Position numbers and translations under genes: made by a program. Positions 15,776 through 24,518 of a stretch of 37,871 nt of DNA are shown piece by piece. The DNA comes from a candidate division KSB1 bacterium (GTDB taxonomy: Bacteria; Zhuqueibacterota; Zhuqueibacteria; Oleimicrobiales; Geothermoviventaceae). The notes beneath the pieces are model-generated. The model did not search any database. It was not told the DNA's origin and saw only the letters and a program-made list of their open reading frames with translations. Where the stretch lies: contig JAPDPT010000032.1 in NCBI GenBank assembly GCA_034506315.1, positions 1 to 37,871 of the forward strand, in the 5' to 3' direction. Position 1 is the stretch's first letter; every line of letters starts with the position of its first letter.

Positions 15776-16317
15776 GGTCTTTCCTCCCCTGTTGGCGTAC
15801 AGCTGCGCTTCTCCCGCGCCCCGAAGTGCGGGCGCGGAGCCCGAAGCTTCCCATTGCCAATCGAAGGGCCTCTGGCGCCGGTTTCGGACCCTATCGGAGC
15901 CAACCTACATCACTTCTCCTTTCCGATCAAGCCTCCAATGTACCCGATCCAATGGAGCGCCAGAAACCCCAGGGAACCGAGTCCGAACCTCGCGGAGGTG
16001 ACAAGGAATTCCCGAGAGGCCTCGCCTTCTTGGCGATCCGTCGCAAGGGCACGAAGGGGGGTAGCCGAGCGTGGGAACGGCCGGGGATTGCACCTGAGCC
16101 GAAAGCGCGGTTGACACCGAGGCCTCCGACGATTGTCGGGCTCGAAGCGACTCTCCGCACGGGGATAGGGCACAGGCGGTGACTTACACCTTTTCAGGAT
16201 CCCCGGGAGTTGGGAGCTTCGTGGACGGGAATGCTCGCGGCAGTCCGGATCGGACCGCAGGGTGTAGCATCGACTGTAGGGTCGTGCACGCTCTCGCGAA
16301 TGCGAGCCCTTCGGCCC
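15776..16317. other. gap of about 540 bp between isomerase-like and MFS genes
   Basis: No supported gene. A - strand frame (16173 to 15910) ends in a short hydrophobic stretch, FGLGSLGFLALHWIGYIGGL, that could be one membrane helix, but it has no credible start codon or ribosome-binding site near that segment. A promoter for the isomerase-like gene would be expected near 15800-15900; I see no strong match. Confidence 0.4.
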
Positions 16318-17499
16318 CTACCCGACGCGTTGGGTCCGAGTAACGAGCTTCCCTACCATTAGGAAGATGGGCACAGCGGCAATCTGGAAAACGGCGGAGA
16401 CGAGAGCTAAACTCTGAAGGGAAACTCCGTACAGCGCCCCTAATAGGACGCTTCCCAGGAACCAGGAAATGCCGTAGCCGGTGTTGAACAGGCCGTACGC
16501 TGTGCCGCGGCGGGTGCTGGGGACCATGTCGGCTACCGCTGCCCGGACGATCGATTCCTGAGCGCCCATGCCAATTCCCCACAACGCGACTCCGGCGATG
16601 ACCATGGGCAGGTTGCCGAGGAAGACAAGAGGCGCGAAGAGCGCGGAAACGATGGATACCCCGGCCAAGATCTTCAACCCCGCTCGGTCGAACCACCGGC
16701 CGAAGAGGACGGCAGCCACGGCGTCCACACCCATAGCCATCGCGTAGAGAACGGGAATCCAGCCGTCCCCTACCAGTGAGGTGCGTTTGCAGTGGTAGGC
16801 GATCAATGGGAAATCGGCGTAGCCGGCTGCCACCAGGCAGACGGCAGCCAGATACACCCAAAAGGCGCGAGGGAAGCCTTTGGTCTGGAGGACCAGGGCG
16901 GTGGGTTCGAGGTCCTGGGGGCGTGGGTAGAGGAAGCGCGCAGTGCCAAGCGCGAGCAACGCCAGCAGGGCGGGGAGGAGGAGGACGCCGAAGGCCAACG
17001 GGTAACTCGATCTGCTGAACAACACGGCTGCTACAATCGCCGGCCCCAACAGGGCGCCAATCTGATCCATGGCTTCGTGCAGTCCAAAGCCCCAGCCCCG
17101 GCCTACTTGCTTGGTGGCGTAGGAGAGCATGGCGTCGCGGGCGGGGGTGCGGATGGCCTTGCCCAGGCGCTCGGCAACGATGAGCAGCGCGGCCACTTCC
17201 CACCGTCCGGCCAGGGCGAGGAGAGGGACAGCCAGGACGTTGATGGCGTATCCCAGGAGCGTCAGGGTCCAGTACCTCCCCGTACGATCGCTCAGGTAGC
17301 CGAAGGCGAGGCGGAGCCCGTAGCCGATCAGTTCCCCGAGGCCAGAGACCGTGGCTACCACCGCAGCGCTGGCACCGAGGATGGCCATATAGGGGCCGGT
17401 GATCCCTCGGGCTCCCTCGTAGGTCGCATCGGCCAGCAGGCTGACGATGCCGAGGATGAGGATAAAGCGCAGAGCCTTGCGGTTCGCGAAGTGACTCAC
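16318..17499 (-). CDS. major facilitator superfamily (MFS) transporter
   Basis: This 393-residue inner-membrane transporter has about twelve hydrophobic segments. The MFS loop 2-3 motif is visible as [11 protein letters not shown] near residues 50-60. [17 protein letters not shown] follows helix 4, and the second half repeats the pattern ([10 protein letters not shown], then [16 protein letters not shown]). Substrate is unknown. The usual length for the family is 380-420, which supports the GTG start at 17499; the frame stays open upstream into the pyrophosphatase gene and reads as nonsense there. It begins 35 nt after the pyrophosphatase stop on the same strand, so the two are probably cotranscribed. 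Confidence 0.8.
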   Translation of the reverse strand: MSHFANRKALRFILILGIVSLLADATYEGARGITGPYMAILGASAAVVATVSGLGELIGYGLRLAFGYLSDRTGRYWTLTLLGYAINVLAVPLLALAGRWEVAALLIVAERLGKAIRTPARDAMLSYATKQVGRGWGFGLHEAMDQIGALLGPAIVAAVLFSRSSYPLAFGVLLLPALLALLALGTARFLYPRPQDLEPTALVLQTKGFPRAFWVYLAAVCLVAAGYADFPLIAYHCKRTSLVGDGWIPVLYAMAMGVDAVAAVLFGRWFDRAGLKILAGVSIVSALFAPLVFLGNLPMVIAGVALWGIGMGAQESIVRAAVADMVPSTRRGTAYGLFNTGYGISWFLGSVLLGALYGVSLQSLALVSAVFQIAAVPIFLMVGKLVTRTQRVG

Positions 17500-17534
17500 G
17501 TTCGGCTGTCCCTCTCCGCCAACTGGCGTGGAGA

Positions 17535-19487
17535 TTACATCAGTGGCGCAAAGACCAGAGACACGATGGCCATCAGCTTGATCAGGATATTCATCGCAGG
17601 ACCGGTTGTGTCCTTGAAGGGGTCGCCCACTGTATCGCCCACGACGGCAGCAGCGTGGGTAGGTGTTCCCTTGCCGCCGAGATTCCCTTCCTCGATCCAT
17701 TTCTTGGCGTTATCCCAGGTGGCGCCTCCATTGGCCATCATGATCCCCAGAAGGACACCACAGCTGAGGGCTCCAGGCAGGAAACCACCCAGAGCCTCCG
17801 GACCCAGCCCAAAGCCGATGGCGAGGGGGGCGGCTACCGCCAGGAGGCCGGGCACGATCATCTCCTTGAGGGCGGCCTTGGTAACGATGTCAATGCAGGA
17901 GGCAGTATCCGGCTTCGCATGGCCTTCCCGCAGGCCAGGGATTTCCCGGAACTGGCGCCGAATCTCCTCCACCATGTGCTTGGCAGCACGGCCAACGGCG
18001 CTCAACGTGAGGGCCGCGATGATGAAGGGGACGAGGGCGCCGAGGAGCAGGCCCATCACCGTGCGTACGTTGGTGAGATCAATCCCCGTAAGGTGAGCCG
18101 TATGCTGGTAGGCGGAGAATAGCCCCAGGGCCGTGAGGGCGGCAGAGCCGATGGCGAATCCCTTCCCGATGGCCGCGGTGGTATTGCCGAGGGCGTCCAG
18201 ACGGTCGGTGATGCGCCGAATCTCATGGCCTAAGCCGGACATCTCGGCGATCCCACCGGCGTTGTCGGCGATGGGCCCATAGGAGTCGGTGGACATCACA
18301 ATCCCGATGGTGGAGAGCATCCCCACGGCGGCGATGGCGATCCCGTAGAGGCCACCGAAGTGGTAGGCCAAGGCCATGCAGGCGACGATGGTCACCATCG
18401 GCAAAACGGTGCTGGCAAAGCCCATCGCCAATCCCGTAATGATGGTGGGAGCGGCACCGGACTGGCTGCTGTAGGCCACGGTGCGAATGGGCGGACCGCT
18501 TGTGAAATACTCGCTTTCCAGGCCAATGAGGACACCAGTAAGCAGGCCGGCTACCACCACGTAGAACAGGCTTAGGTCCGGCATCAACCAGCGCACCAGG
18601 CCGTAGGCGAAGACGAGGAAGAAGAAGCCGCTGACGTAGGTCGCGTACCGCAGAGCGGCCTGGGGATTCAGCCTCTTGAGCACGCCGATCGAGAAGATAC
18701 CGAAGTGGGAAGCGATCAGACCCGCTGCAATGAGGGCCAGGGGCAAGAACACCCAGGCGGCGGGATCGGGCTTGGTGGCACCGATCGCCATGGTAGCCAC
18801 TACCGAGCCCACGTAAGATTCGAACAGATCCGCTCCCATCCCGGCTGTGTCGCCGACGTTGTCGCCCACGTTGTCGGCGATAACCCCGGGATTCCGCGGG
18901 TCGTCCTCAGGGATATTCTCCTCGACCTTACCCACAAGGTCGGCTCCCACATCGGCGCTCTTGGTGTAAATCCCGCCTCCCACACGGGCGAAGAGGGCGA
19001 CCGAGGAAGCGCCCATGGCGAATCCGTTGATGATGAGGGGATCCCTTGTCTGCCAGTAGACGAGGCCGAGGCCGAGGACGCCGAGGGAGGCCACCGCGAT
19101 GCCCATTACCGAGCCGCCGCGGAATGCGACGTCCAGAGCGGCCGGGGTGCCGCCCGTGCGAGCTGCTTGTGTCGCGCGCACGCTCGCGCGAGTGGCCGCC
19201 TCCATGCCCAGGTAGCCCGCGGTGAGGGAGCAAAACGCGCCCACCAGATATGCAATGGCTGTACCCGGCGAGAGAACAACCCCGAGAATTATGGCCACTG
19301 TGATCGCGAAGATAAAGATGATGCTGTACTCGCGACGCAGAAACACCATCGCGCCCAGATGGATCTGGTCGGCGATCTCCTGCATTCGCTCGGAGCCGGG
19401 ATCCTGTTTGCGGACCCAGATGTAGGTGCCGATGGCAAAACCGAGGCCCAAGAGTCCCAGCAGTGGGATAAGAAGATCGGGTACCAT
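17535..19487 (-). CDS. hppA: K+-dependent membrane-bound pyrophosphatase, probably Na+-pumping
   Basis: This 650-residue integral membrane enzyme hydrolyses pyrophosphate to pump cations outward. Signature sequences: [20 protein letters not shown] (170-189), the acidic DNVGDNVGD (205-213), and [12 protein letters not shown] near the C-terminus. [16 protein letters not shown] carries Ala where K+-independent enzymes have Lys, marking the K+-dependent class. [10 protein letters not shown] places the gate glutamate (E223) at the position seen in Na+-translocating members (plant H+ enzymes read GSYAES), so Na+ pumping is likely, though dual Na+/H+ pumping cannot be excluded. AGGAGGTG precedes the ATG. 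The MFS gene follows in the same operon. Transcription starts from a strong promoter with an in-leader terminator. Confidence 0.93.
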   Translation of the reverse strand: MVPDLLIPLLGLLGLGFAIGTYIWVRKQDPGSERMQEIADQIHLGAMVFLRREYSIIFIFAITVAIILGVVLSPGTAIAYLVGAFCSLTAGYLGMEAATRASVRATQAARTGGTPAALDVAFRGGSVMGIAVASLGVLGLGLVYWQTRDPLIINGFAMGASSVALFARVGGGIYTKSADVGADLVGKVEENIPEDDPRNPGVIADNVGDNVGDTAGMGADLFESYVGSVVATMAIGATKPDPAAWVFLPLALIAAGLIASHFGIFSIGVLKRLNPQAALRYATYVSGFFFLVFAYGLVRWLMPDLSLFYVVVAGLLTGVLIGLESEYFTSGPPIRTVAYSSQSGAAPTIITGLAMGFASTVLPMVTIVACMALAYHFGGLYGIAIAAVGMLSTIGIVMSTDSYGPIADNAGGIAEMSGLGHEIRRITDRLDALGNTTAAIGKGFAIGSAALTALGLFSAYQHTAHLTGIDLTNVRTVMGLLLGALVPFIIAALTLSAVGRAAKHMVEEIRRQFREIPGLREGHAKPDTASCIDIVTKAALKEMIVPGLLAVAAPLAIGFGLGPEALGGFLPGALSCGVLLGIMMANGGATWDNAKKWIEEGNLGGKGTPTHAAAVVGDTVGDPFKDTTGPAMNILIKLMAIVSLVFAPLM

Positions 19488-19529
19488 TGCTACACCTCCT
19501 CCGTGCTTCGAGTTGCTCTGCGCCCGATG

Positions 19530-19579
19530 CACACAAGAAAAACTCCTACCCTCCGGGAGAGCGCGGAGAGGATAGGAGT
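19530..19579 (-). terminator. intrinsic terminator inside the pyrophosphatase leader (attenuator)
   Basis: On the - strand a 12-bp stem (arms 19568-19579 and 19542-19553, one G-U) with a 14-nt loop is followed by TTTTTCTTGTG. It lies about 50 nt downstream of the predicted transcript start and 43 nt before the hppA start codon, so it can only act on hppA itself. A purine tract near the transcript start (GGGGAGG, 19620-19614) can pair with CCTCTCC in the terminator's 5' arm and loop (19571-19565), a plausible antiterminator. This is the architecture of a riboswitch or other attenuation device; the ligand is unknown. Confidence 0.7.
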
Positions 19580-19634
19580 CACTGGTCCCGCTTCAAGTTG
19601 AGCGTGAGTAGCCCCTCCCCTCCGAATTGCGCGA

Positions 19635-19663
19635 ATTATACTTCCTATCCCCCACAAATGCAA
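19635..19663 (-). promoter_or_regulatory. strong sigma-70-type promoter for hppA
   Basis: Read on the - strand: TTGCAT (19663-19658), a 17-bp spacer, then a perfect TATAAT (19640-19635). Transcription should start near 19628, giving a leader of about 140 nt before the hppA ATG. Confidence 0.75.
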
Positions 19664-20228
19664 GGAATTTGTACGTCCCGGCCCCCTCTCCAAGGGGCCA
19701 GTTCTCTAAGTCGGATGCGCTAGGAAGTCCGCGCTAACCCAAGTTGGTTCTTCTTGTCTGCAGGCTAAGCCCCGCTGTCCTCGTCAGGATCAAAGGCCCG
19801 GGGATTGATCTGTGAGGCCGCACGGCGGACCTGGCCCGCCGCCGCGAGGGTAGCCGTTAGGAAAAGGCTTGCGCCCTGTGGACATGTTTGATAGATTGCA
19901 AACGGCCCCTGTACGGGAGCTAGCAGTTTGCCATAGGGAGCGCCGGGCGAGGGGGTCCCTGACGAACTACGTAGCAGTTTCCGGGATGGGGGCGTCGGGC
20001 GCGCAAACGAGCAGACGGGATCATCTCGGGGGACCAATGCCTTAGCCTAAGCCTCGAACCCGACAGCTGGCACGTGAAAGGAGGTGAGATAGGGAGCGGG
20101 ATGTGCGGCCTGTCCCTTAGTGCGTGCCTACTCAGCGCATTGGAGGAGGACGGATCATTGCGGCCACAGAGCGCAGCAGTGTGAGGGAAGCCAGACGGCA
20201 GACGTCCAAGCAGAAGAGGAGGAGTGAG
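19664..20228. other. intergenic region between divergent hppA and a barrel-protein gene
   Basis: No gene is supported. It contains a GC-rich inverted repeat (GGCCCC at about 19680 with GGGGCC at about 19693). A weak + strand promoter possibility, TTGCGC (19869-19874) and TAGATT (19892-19897) with a 17-bp spacer, would serve the barrel gene at 20229. AGGAGGTGA at about 20078 has no well-placed start codon. Confidence 0.4.
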
Positions 20229-20864
20229 ATGAAAAAGCACACGATTTGGGTGGCTGGGATAGTTTTGCTAAGCCTGGCAATCGTCAGCGGCGCGTGGGCC
20301 CAGCAGCGACTTCTGTCTTTTCTACCCTACGCCGGCCTGGGAAAGGCGACCGGGGAAGGAAGTGAGTACTGGAAGATGGGCTTTACAATAGGGGGAGGCG
20401 TCCTTTATCCCATCGCGCCGAACATCCAAATCGGGGGGCGTGTAGGTTTTGTCCGCTTCTCGCCCAACGAGGACAAACTCACCGAGGACATCAGGGACGA
20501 ACTTGGCATTCCTTCGGGTGAGCTCGACATCGACCTTTCGGGCAGCTTTTTCCGGAGCCTGGAGTTCATGGGTCTGGTCCGCGTGTCTTCTGTTCCCGCG
20601 CAAAGCGGCGGGCCGTCGTTCTTCGGACAGGCGGGCTTCGGGTACTGTTCTCTCGCCGCGAAGACCAAGACGAAGGTCACCTACCAGGGACTTACGTTCA
20701 CCGAGGAGGCCGAAGACAGCGAAGGGCAGCCAGGGATTTCTCTGGGCGCCGGCATCCGGTTCGGAAAAGGCGTGGCGGTGGAGATCATGCCCGCATACAC
20801 CGTCATCTTTACGGAGGACGAGTCCACCAAGTACTTCACCGTTACGGTGGGCGCGATCTTCTGA
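20229..20864 (+). CDS. outer-membrane beta-barrel protein
   Basis: This 211-residue protein starts with a clear Sec signal peptide (MKKHTIWVAGIVLLSLAIVS, cleaved after AWA around residue 24). Alternating hydrophobic/polar strands rich in Gly and aromatics follow (FTIGGGVLYP, IQIGGRVGFVRF, SFFGQAGFGY, SLGAGIRFGKGVAVEIMPAY). It ends in the strand YFTVTVGAIF, with a terminal Phe, a typical barrel-assembly signal. This matches small OmpA-like/OmpW-like 8-strand barrels; the specific function is unknown. GAGGAGGAG precedes the ATG. The upstream frame continuation to 20124 is not signal-peptide-like and is left out. Confidence 0.8.
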   Translation: MKKHTIWVAGIVLLSLAIVSGAWAQQRLLSFLPYAGLGKATGEGSEYWKMGFTIGGGVLYPIAPNIQIGGRVGFVRFSPNEDKLTEDIRDELGIPSGELDIDLSGSFFRSLEFMGLVRVSSVPAQSGGPSFFGQAGFGYCSLAAKTKTKVTYQGLTFTEEAEDSEGQPGISLGAGIRFGKGVAVEIMPAYTVIFTEDESTKYFTVTVGAIF

Positions 20865-21336
20865 AAGCCTCGAAGCCGCGCTCCCGGATGCGAGTCTGGG
20901 GCGTCTCCCTGCACTAAGCCCTAAGAGGCGTGGGGGAAGCAACGAAAAGCAACCGGGATCGGATGGGCCCCGCCGCCGGACTGGGCGGTGGGGCTCTCTG
21001 GTTTTCGGGCTCCCCGAAAAGGAACTTGGGGTTGCCGACGATGGGTTCAGACCGGATGGGAGGGATTCTGCGTCACGTCGCTGTGGCCGGGCACCGGGAC
21101 GGGGTGGAGCGTGCCATGCACGACGCATTCCCGAGGTACCCTCTATTGCCCTCGCGCCGATCGGATTTGTCTTCCCCACATTTCCTGGACCGAAGGGGAC
21201 AGGGCTGTTAAGCTCGGGCTGATTAGGAAAGTTTTGCGCCCGGGGAGGGAGACGTCCTGCCGTTCACAACTGGAGTGGGCGGCCCGTTTTGCCCTTGATT
21301 TTTTCGGCGCCCGGTGTATTTTTGTAGATGTCGCAA
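20865..21336. other. gap before tRNA-Gly
   Basis: No supported gene in about 470 bp. A promoter-like pair, TTGATT (21295-21300) and TATTTT (21317-21322) with a 16-bp spacer, sits immediately before the tRNA and probably drives it. No terminator for the barrel gene is obvious. Confidence 0.42.
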
Positions 21337-21409
21337 GCGGGCGTAGCTCAGTAGGTAGAGCCCCGGCTTCCCAAGCCGGTTGTCGCGGGTTCGAGTCCCG
21401 TCGCCCGCT
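21337..21409 (+). tRNA. tRNA-Gly (anticodon CCC)
   Basis: A complete cloverleaf can be drawn. The acceptor arms GCGGGCG and CGCCCGC pair 7 of 7. The D arm is GCTC/GAGC. The anticodon stem CCGGC/GCCGG encloses loop TTCCCAA, so the anticodon is CCC, reading GGG glycine codons. The T arm GCGGG/CCCGT encloses TTCGAGT. The discriminator is T; CCA is not encoded. A short T-run follows at 21411-21415. Confidence 0.95.
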
Positions 21410-21458
21410 CTTTTTATGCCCACGATTGGCGCATTCTCCGTATGGCAAAGGGGAGGAA

Positions 21459-21569
21459 ATGGCACGGAGCAAGAGCAAGCAGAAACGGCGTCGCCTCAAG
21501 ATTCGACTGCGCTGGAAGAGAAGGAGAGAACGGAAGAAAGCCTTGGCGCAGCAGCAAGCCCAGCGTTGA
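21459..21569 (+). CDS. 36-residue Arg/Lys-rich small protein
   Basis: ATG 21459 is preceded by GGGGAGG with ideal spacing. It encodes MARSKSKQKRRRLKIRLRWK followed by a further basic helix and a Gln-rich end. About half the residues are Arg or Lys. Such short basic proteins in bacteria are often ribosome-associated (bTHX, or AURKAIP1/COX24-type mS38-like proteins), but this one cannot be placed in either family by eye. It begins 50 nt after tRNA-Gly and may be cotranscribed with it. Short enough that automatic annotation could miss it. Confidence 0.6.
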   Translation: MARSKSKQKRRRLKIRLRWKRRRERKKALAQQQAQR

Positions 21570-21710
21570 GTTTCGCCGAGGGGGCAAGTACGCTTTGGCT
21601 CCGCCCCGGGGGTGAGCGAGCGGGTTCACGTTCCTTCTGAATCTGCTTCCGAGTGCAAATGCAGAGCATACCCACGCACCGGAGGGTATTCCCATCAGCG
21701 GAGGAGGTCG

Positions 21711-24386
21711 ATGCGGCGGTACTTGCCCCACCTTCTGCGCGTGCAGATGGCGTCCGTTCTTCTGATTGGGCTTGCGTGCCATCGCCCCCAGTCCTACCCG
21801 TTCCGCAATCCGTCCCTTCCTCTCGATCGGCGCCTCGATGACCTCCTTTCGCGTCTGACCCTGGAAGAAAAGATCTCTCAGATGGTCAACGACGCTCCCC
21901 CGATCAAACGGCTGGGCATTCCCGAATACGACTGGTGGAATGAGTGCCTGCACGGCGTGGCGCGGGCCGGGGTAGCGACCGTCTTCCCGCAGGCTATAGG
22001 CCTGGCCGCCACATGGGACCGCCCGCTCCTGCACCGCCTGGCGGAAGTGATCTCCGATGAAGCCCGCGCCAAACACCATGAGTTCCTCCGCCACGGCTCC
22101 AGGGAGCGGTACCAGGGCCTTACCTTCTGGTCCCCGAACATCAACATTTTCCGCGACCCCCGCTGGGGGCGGGGGATGGAGACCTATGGTGAAGATCCCT
22201 ACCTTACCGGTACCCTGGCGGTGGAGTTCGTGCGCGGACTTCAGGGGGACGACCCCAGATACCTCAAAGTCGTGGCCACGCCCAAGCATTTCGCTGTGCA
22301 CTCCGGACCAGAGCCGGAGCGCCACCGCTTCGATGCGGTCGTCGATGAGCGCGACCTCTGGGACACCTACCTGCCGGCGTTTGAGATGGCCGTGCGCGAG
22401 GGCGGGGCCCAGTCCGTCATGTGCGCCTACAACCGTCTCCGCGGTGATCCTTGCTGTGCCAATCGCTTCCTGTTGACCGACGTGCTCCGGGGGCGCTGGG
22501 GATTTTCAGGCTATGTAGTCACGGATTGCGGGGCGATCTACGACATCTGGAAATTCCACCAGGTTTGCTCCACAAGGGTGGAGGCCTCGGCGCTTGCCCT
22601 CCAGGCCGGGACGGACCTCAATTGCGGCGACCACTTCCGGTATCTGGGCGAGGCGGTGAGGCGTGGTCTCGTCACGGAGGCGCAGATCGACAGCGCCGTG
22701 CGGCGTCTCTTCCGGGCTCGCTTCCTCCTCGGGATGTTCGATCCTCCGGAAGGTGTGCCGTACGCCGGGATTCCTTTCTCTGTGAACAACCGTGCGGAGC
22801 ACGCCGAGCTCGCTTTGGAGGCGGCGCGCGAATCCATTGTGCTGCTCAAGAACGACGGTCTGCTCCCCCTGCGCGGGGTGTATCGAAGAGTCGCTTTAAT
22901 CGGGCCGAACGGAGATCATGAACTTTCCCTGTTAGGCAATTACACGGGTGTGCCCTCCGATCCGTGGACGCTCTGGCGGGCCCTGAGGACGCGCCTTTCT
23001 GGTACAGCGGAGGTCCGATTTGCCCTGGGCTGCGACTTCGCCGAAGGTATCCCGTCGCTGGAGCCCATCCCGCCGGAAGCGCTGCGGACTGCCCACGGCG
23101 CCCCCTCCGAGCCAGGACTGACGGCGGAATATTTCCCGAACCTCGAACGAAAGGGCAGGCCGGCTGTGCGGCGAGTGGACCGCCAGGTCGATTTCAACTG
23201 GTTTGGAAACCCTCCTGCGGAGCCGCTGCGGCAAAGGGCCTTCAGTGCTCGATGGACAGGCTACCTGGTCCCGCCGGACTCTGGCCTGTACCACCTGGGG
23301 GGCTACGGAATGTTCTCCTTCACGATCTACCTGGAGGACACGGCCCTTGTGGTCCACAAAGGCTATCACTCGCCTGCTTTGCGCAGTGCTCCGGTTCACC
23401 TCGAGGCAGGAAGACCGTATCGAATCAAGGTGGAGTACACCGGGCTTAAACCCGAGTCTCAGGGTCGTCCCTCGTTCTCGCTTCTTTGGGCAAGGCCGGC
23501 GCGGGTTCGGGAGGCGGAAGCTCTGGCACTTGCGCGTCAGGCCGACCTGATCATCCTGGCCATGGGCCTTTCCCCCCTGTTGGAGGGCGAGCAGCTCCCG
23601 ATCGACGTTCCCGGTTTTCGCGGTGGCGACCGCACCGAGTTGGATCTACCGGCGCCTCAGGAAAGGCTGCTTCGGGAGATCGCCAGCCTCGGCAAGCCGA
23701 CCGTGCTCGTGCTGTTCAGCGGAAGCCCGCTCGCCATCCATTGGGCGGCCGAAAAGATCCCCGCGATTCTAGAAGCCTGGTACCCTGGGCAGGAAGGGGG
23801 TAGGGCCATTGTGGACGTACTGTTCGGCGCGTACAACCCGGGGGGACGGCTTCCCGTCACGTTCTACCGGGCGGCCTCGGACCTACCCCCCTTCGAGGAC
23901 TACTCGATGGACAACCGCACGTACCGCTACTTCCGTGGCCCTGTGCTCTTTCCGTTTGGCTACGGACTGAGCTACACGCAGTTCCGCTACCGCGATCTGC
24001 GTCTCCCGACGGAGGTAACGGCGGGGCAGAAGGTCCAGGTTTCTGTCCGTGTAGCCAACGCCGGTACGATGGCGGGCGACGAGGTAGTCCAGCTCTACGT
24101 GCGCGCAGAAGGCGCCTCGCATCCGGCACCCATCCGGTCCTTGCGTGGCTACAGGCGGGTCCATCTACAGCCCGGTGAGGAAAGGACGCTCACGTTCGAA
24201 TTGGGTCCACGCGATTTCAGTCTGGTGACGAGGGAGGGGAGGCGGGTCGTTGAGCCGGGAGTCTATGAGATCGCGGTAGGGGGGAAACAGCCCGGCTTTA
24301 AGGGTCTCGCCGATGCCTCCACGACCCAGGTGTTGTCGGCGCGGCTCCGCGTCGTCGGAAAGCCGGTCGAGGTCAATTGGGACTGA
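21711..24386 (+). CDS. exported GH3 glycoside hydrolase with PA14 insert (beta-xylosidase/glucosidase type)
   Basis: This 891-residue GH3 enzyme would remove terminal beta-linked sugars. The N-terminus has a signal with possible lipobox (LIGLAC, Cys23), so it may be a lipoprotein. The TIM-barrel domain (about 40-370) has RDPRWGRGMETYGEDP, the KH pair in TPKHFAVHSGPEPERH, and the nucleophile Asp272 in VVTDCGAI. The second alpha/beta domain is interrupted by a PA14 domain (about 468-598, starting at LTAEYF). Then comes the acid/base loop MGLSPLLEGEQLPIDVPGFR (E625 or E627) and an FnIII-like end (about 765-860). Overall it resembles GH3 beta-xylosidases. ATG 21711 is chosen from GAGGAGG and the signal peptide. 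It has a tandem paralog downstream. Confidence 0.92.
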   Translation: MRRYLPHLLRVQMASVLLIGLACHRPQSYPFRNPSLPLDRRLDDLLSRLTLEEKISQMVNDAPPIKRLGIPEYDWWNECLHGVARAGVATVFPQAIGLAATWDRPLLHRLAEVISDEARAKHHEFLRHGSRERYQGLTFWSPNINIFRDPRWGRGMETYGEDPYLTGTLAVEFVRGLQGDDPRYLKVVATPKHFAVHSGPEPERHRFDAVVDERDLWDTYLPAFEMAVREGGAQSVMCAYNRLRGDPCCANRFLLTDVLRGRWGFSGYVVTDCGAIYDIWKFHQVCSTRVEASALALQAGTDLNCGDHFRYLGEAVRRGLVTEAQIDSAVRRLFRARFLLGMFDPPEGVPYAGIPFSVNNRAEHAELALEAARESIVLLKNDGLLPLRGVYRRVALIGPNGDHELSLLGNYTGVPSDPWTLWRALRTRLSGTAEVRFALGCDFAEGIPSLEPIPPEALRTAHGAPSEPGLTAEYFPNLERKGRPAVRRVDRQVDFNWFGNPPAEPLRQRAFSARWTGYLVPPDSGLYHLGGYGMFSFTIYLEDTALVVHKGYHSPALRSAPVHLEAGRPYRIKVEYTGLKPESQGRPSFSLLWARPARVREAEALALARQADLIILAMGLSPLLEGEQLPIDVPGFRGGDRTELDLPAPQERLLREIASLGKPTVLVLFSGSPLAIHWAAEKIPAILEAWYPGQEGGRAIVDVLFGAYNPGGRLPVTFYRAASDLPPFEDYSMDNRTYRYFRGPVLFPFGYGLSYTQFRYRDLRLPTEVTAGQKVQVSVRVANAGTMAGDEVVQLYVRAEGASHPAPIRSLRGYRRVHLQPGEERTLTFELGPRDFSLVTREGRRVVEPGVYEIAVGGKQPGFKGLADASTTQVLSARLRVVGKPVEVNWD

Positions 24387-24518
24387 AGCAACCAGCGCGG
24401 TCGAGATTCCATTCCTGTCCCCGGTTAGGAGATCCCCTGTGTCCATGAAACGATTGCTCCGGTTTGCCTGTCGGGGCAGCGATGAATTCGCCGCGGGCTA
24501 GAGGAGGAGGGAAGCACG

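Noticed and set aside
15910-16173. Small - strand membrane protein upstream of the isomerase-like gene
   Set aside because: A hydrophobic end is present but the frame lacks a plausible start near it; the TTG near 16004 is out of frame and the Arg/Pro-rich front half looks like a shadow.
16184-17203. 339-residue - strand open frame within the MFS gene
   Set aside because: Out of frame with the MFS transporter, Arg/Pro/Gly-rich and without membrane helices; it is a shadow of the real gene.
20101-20184. 27-codon open frame after an AGGAGGTGA
   Set aside because: The Shine-Dalgarno-like tract is about 15 nt or more from the ATG, and the peptide has no distinctive feature.
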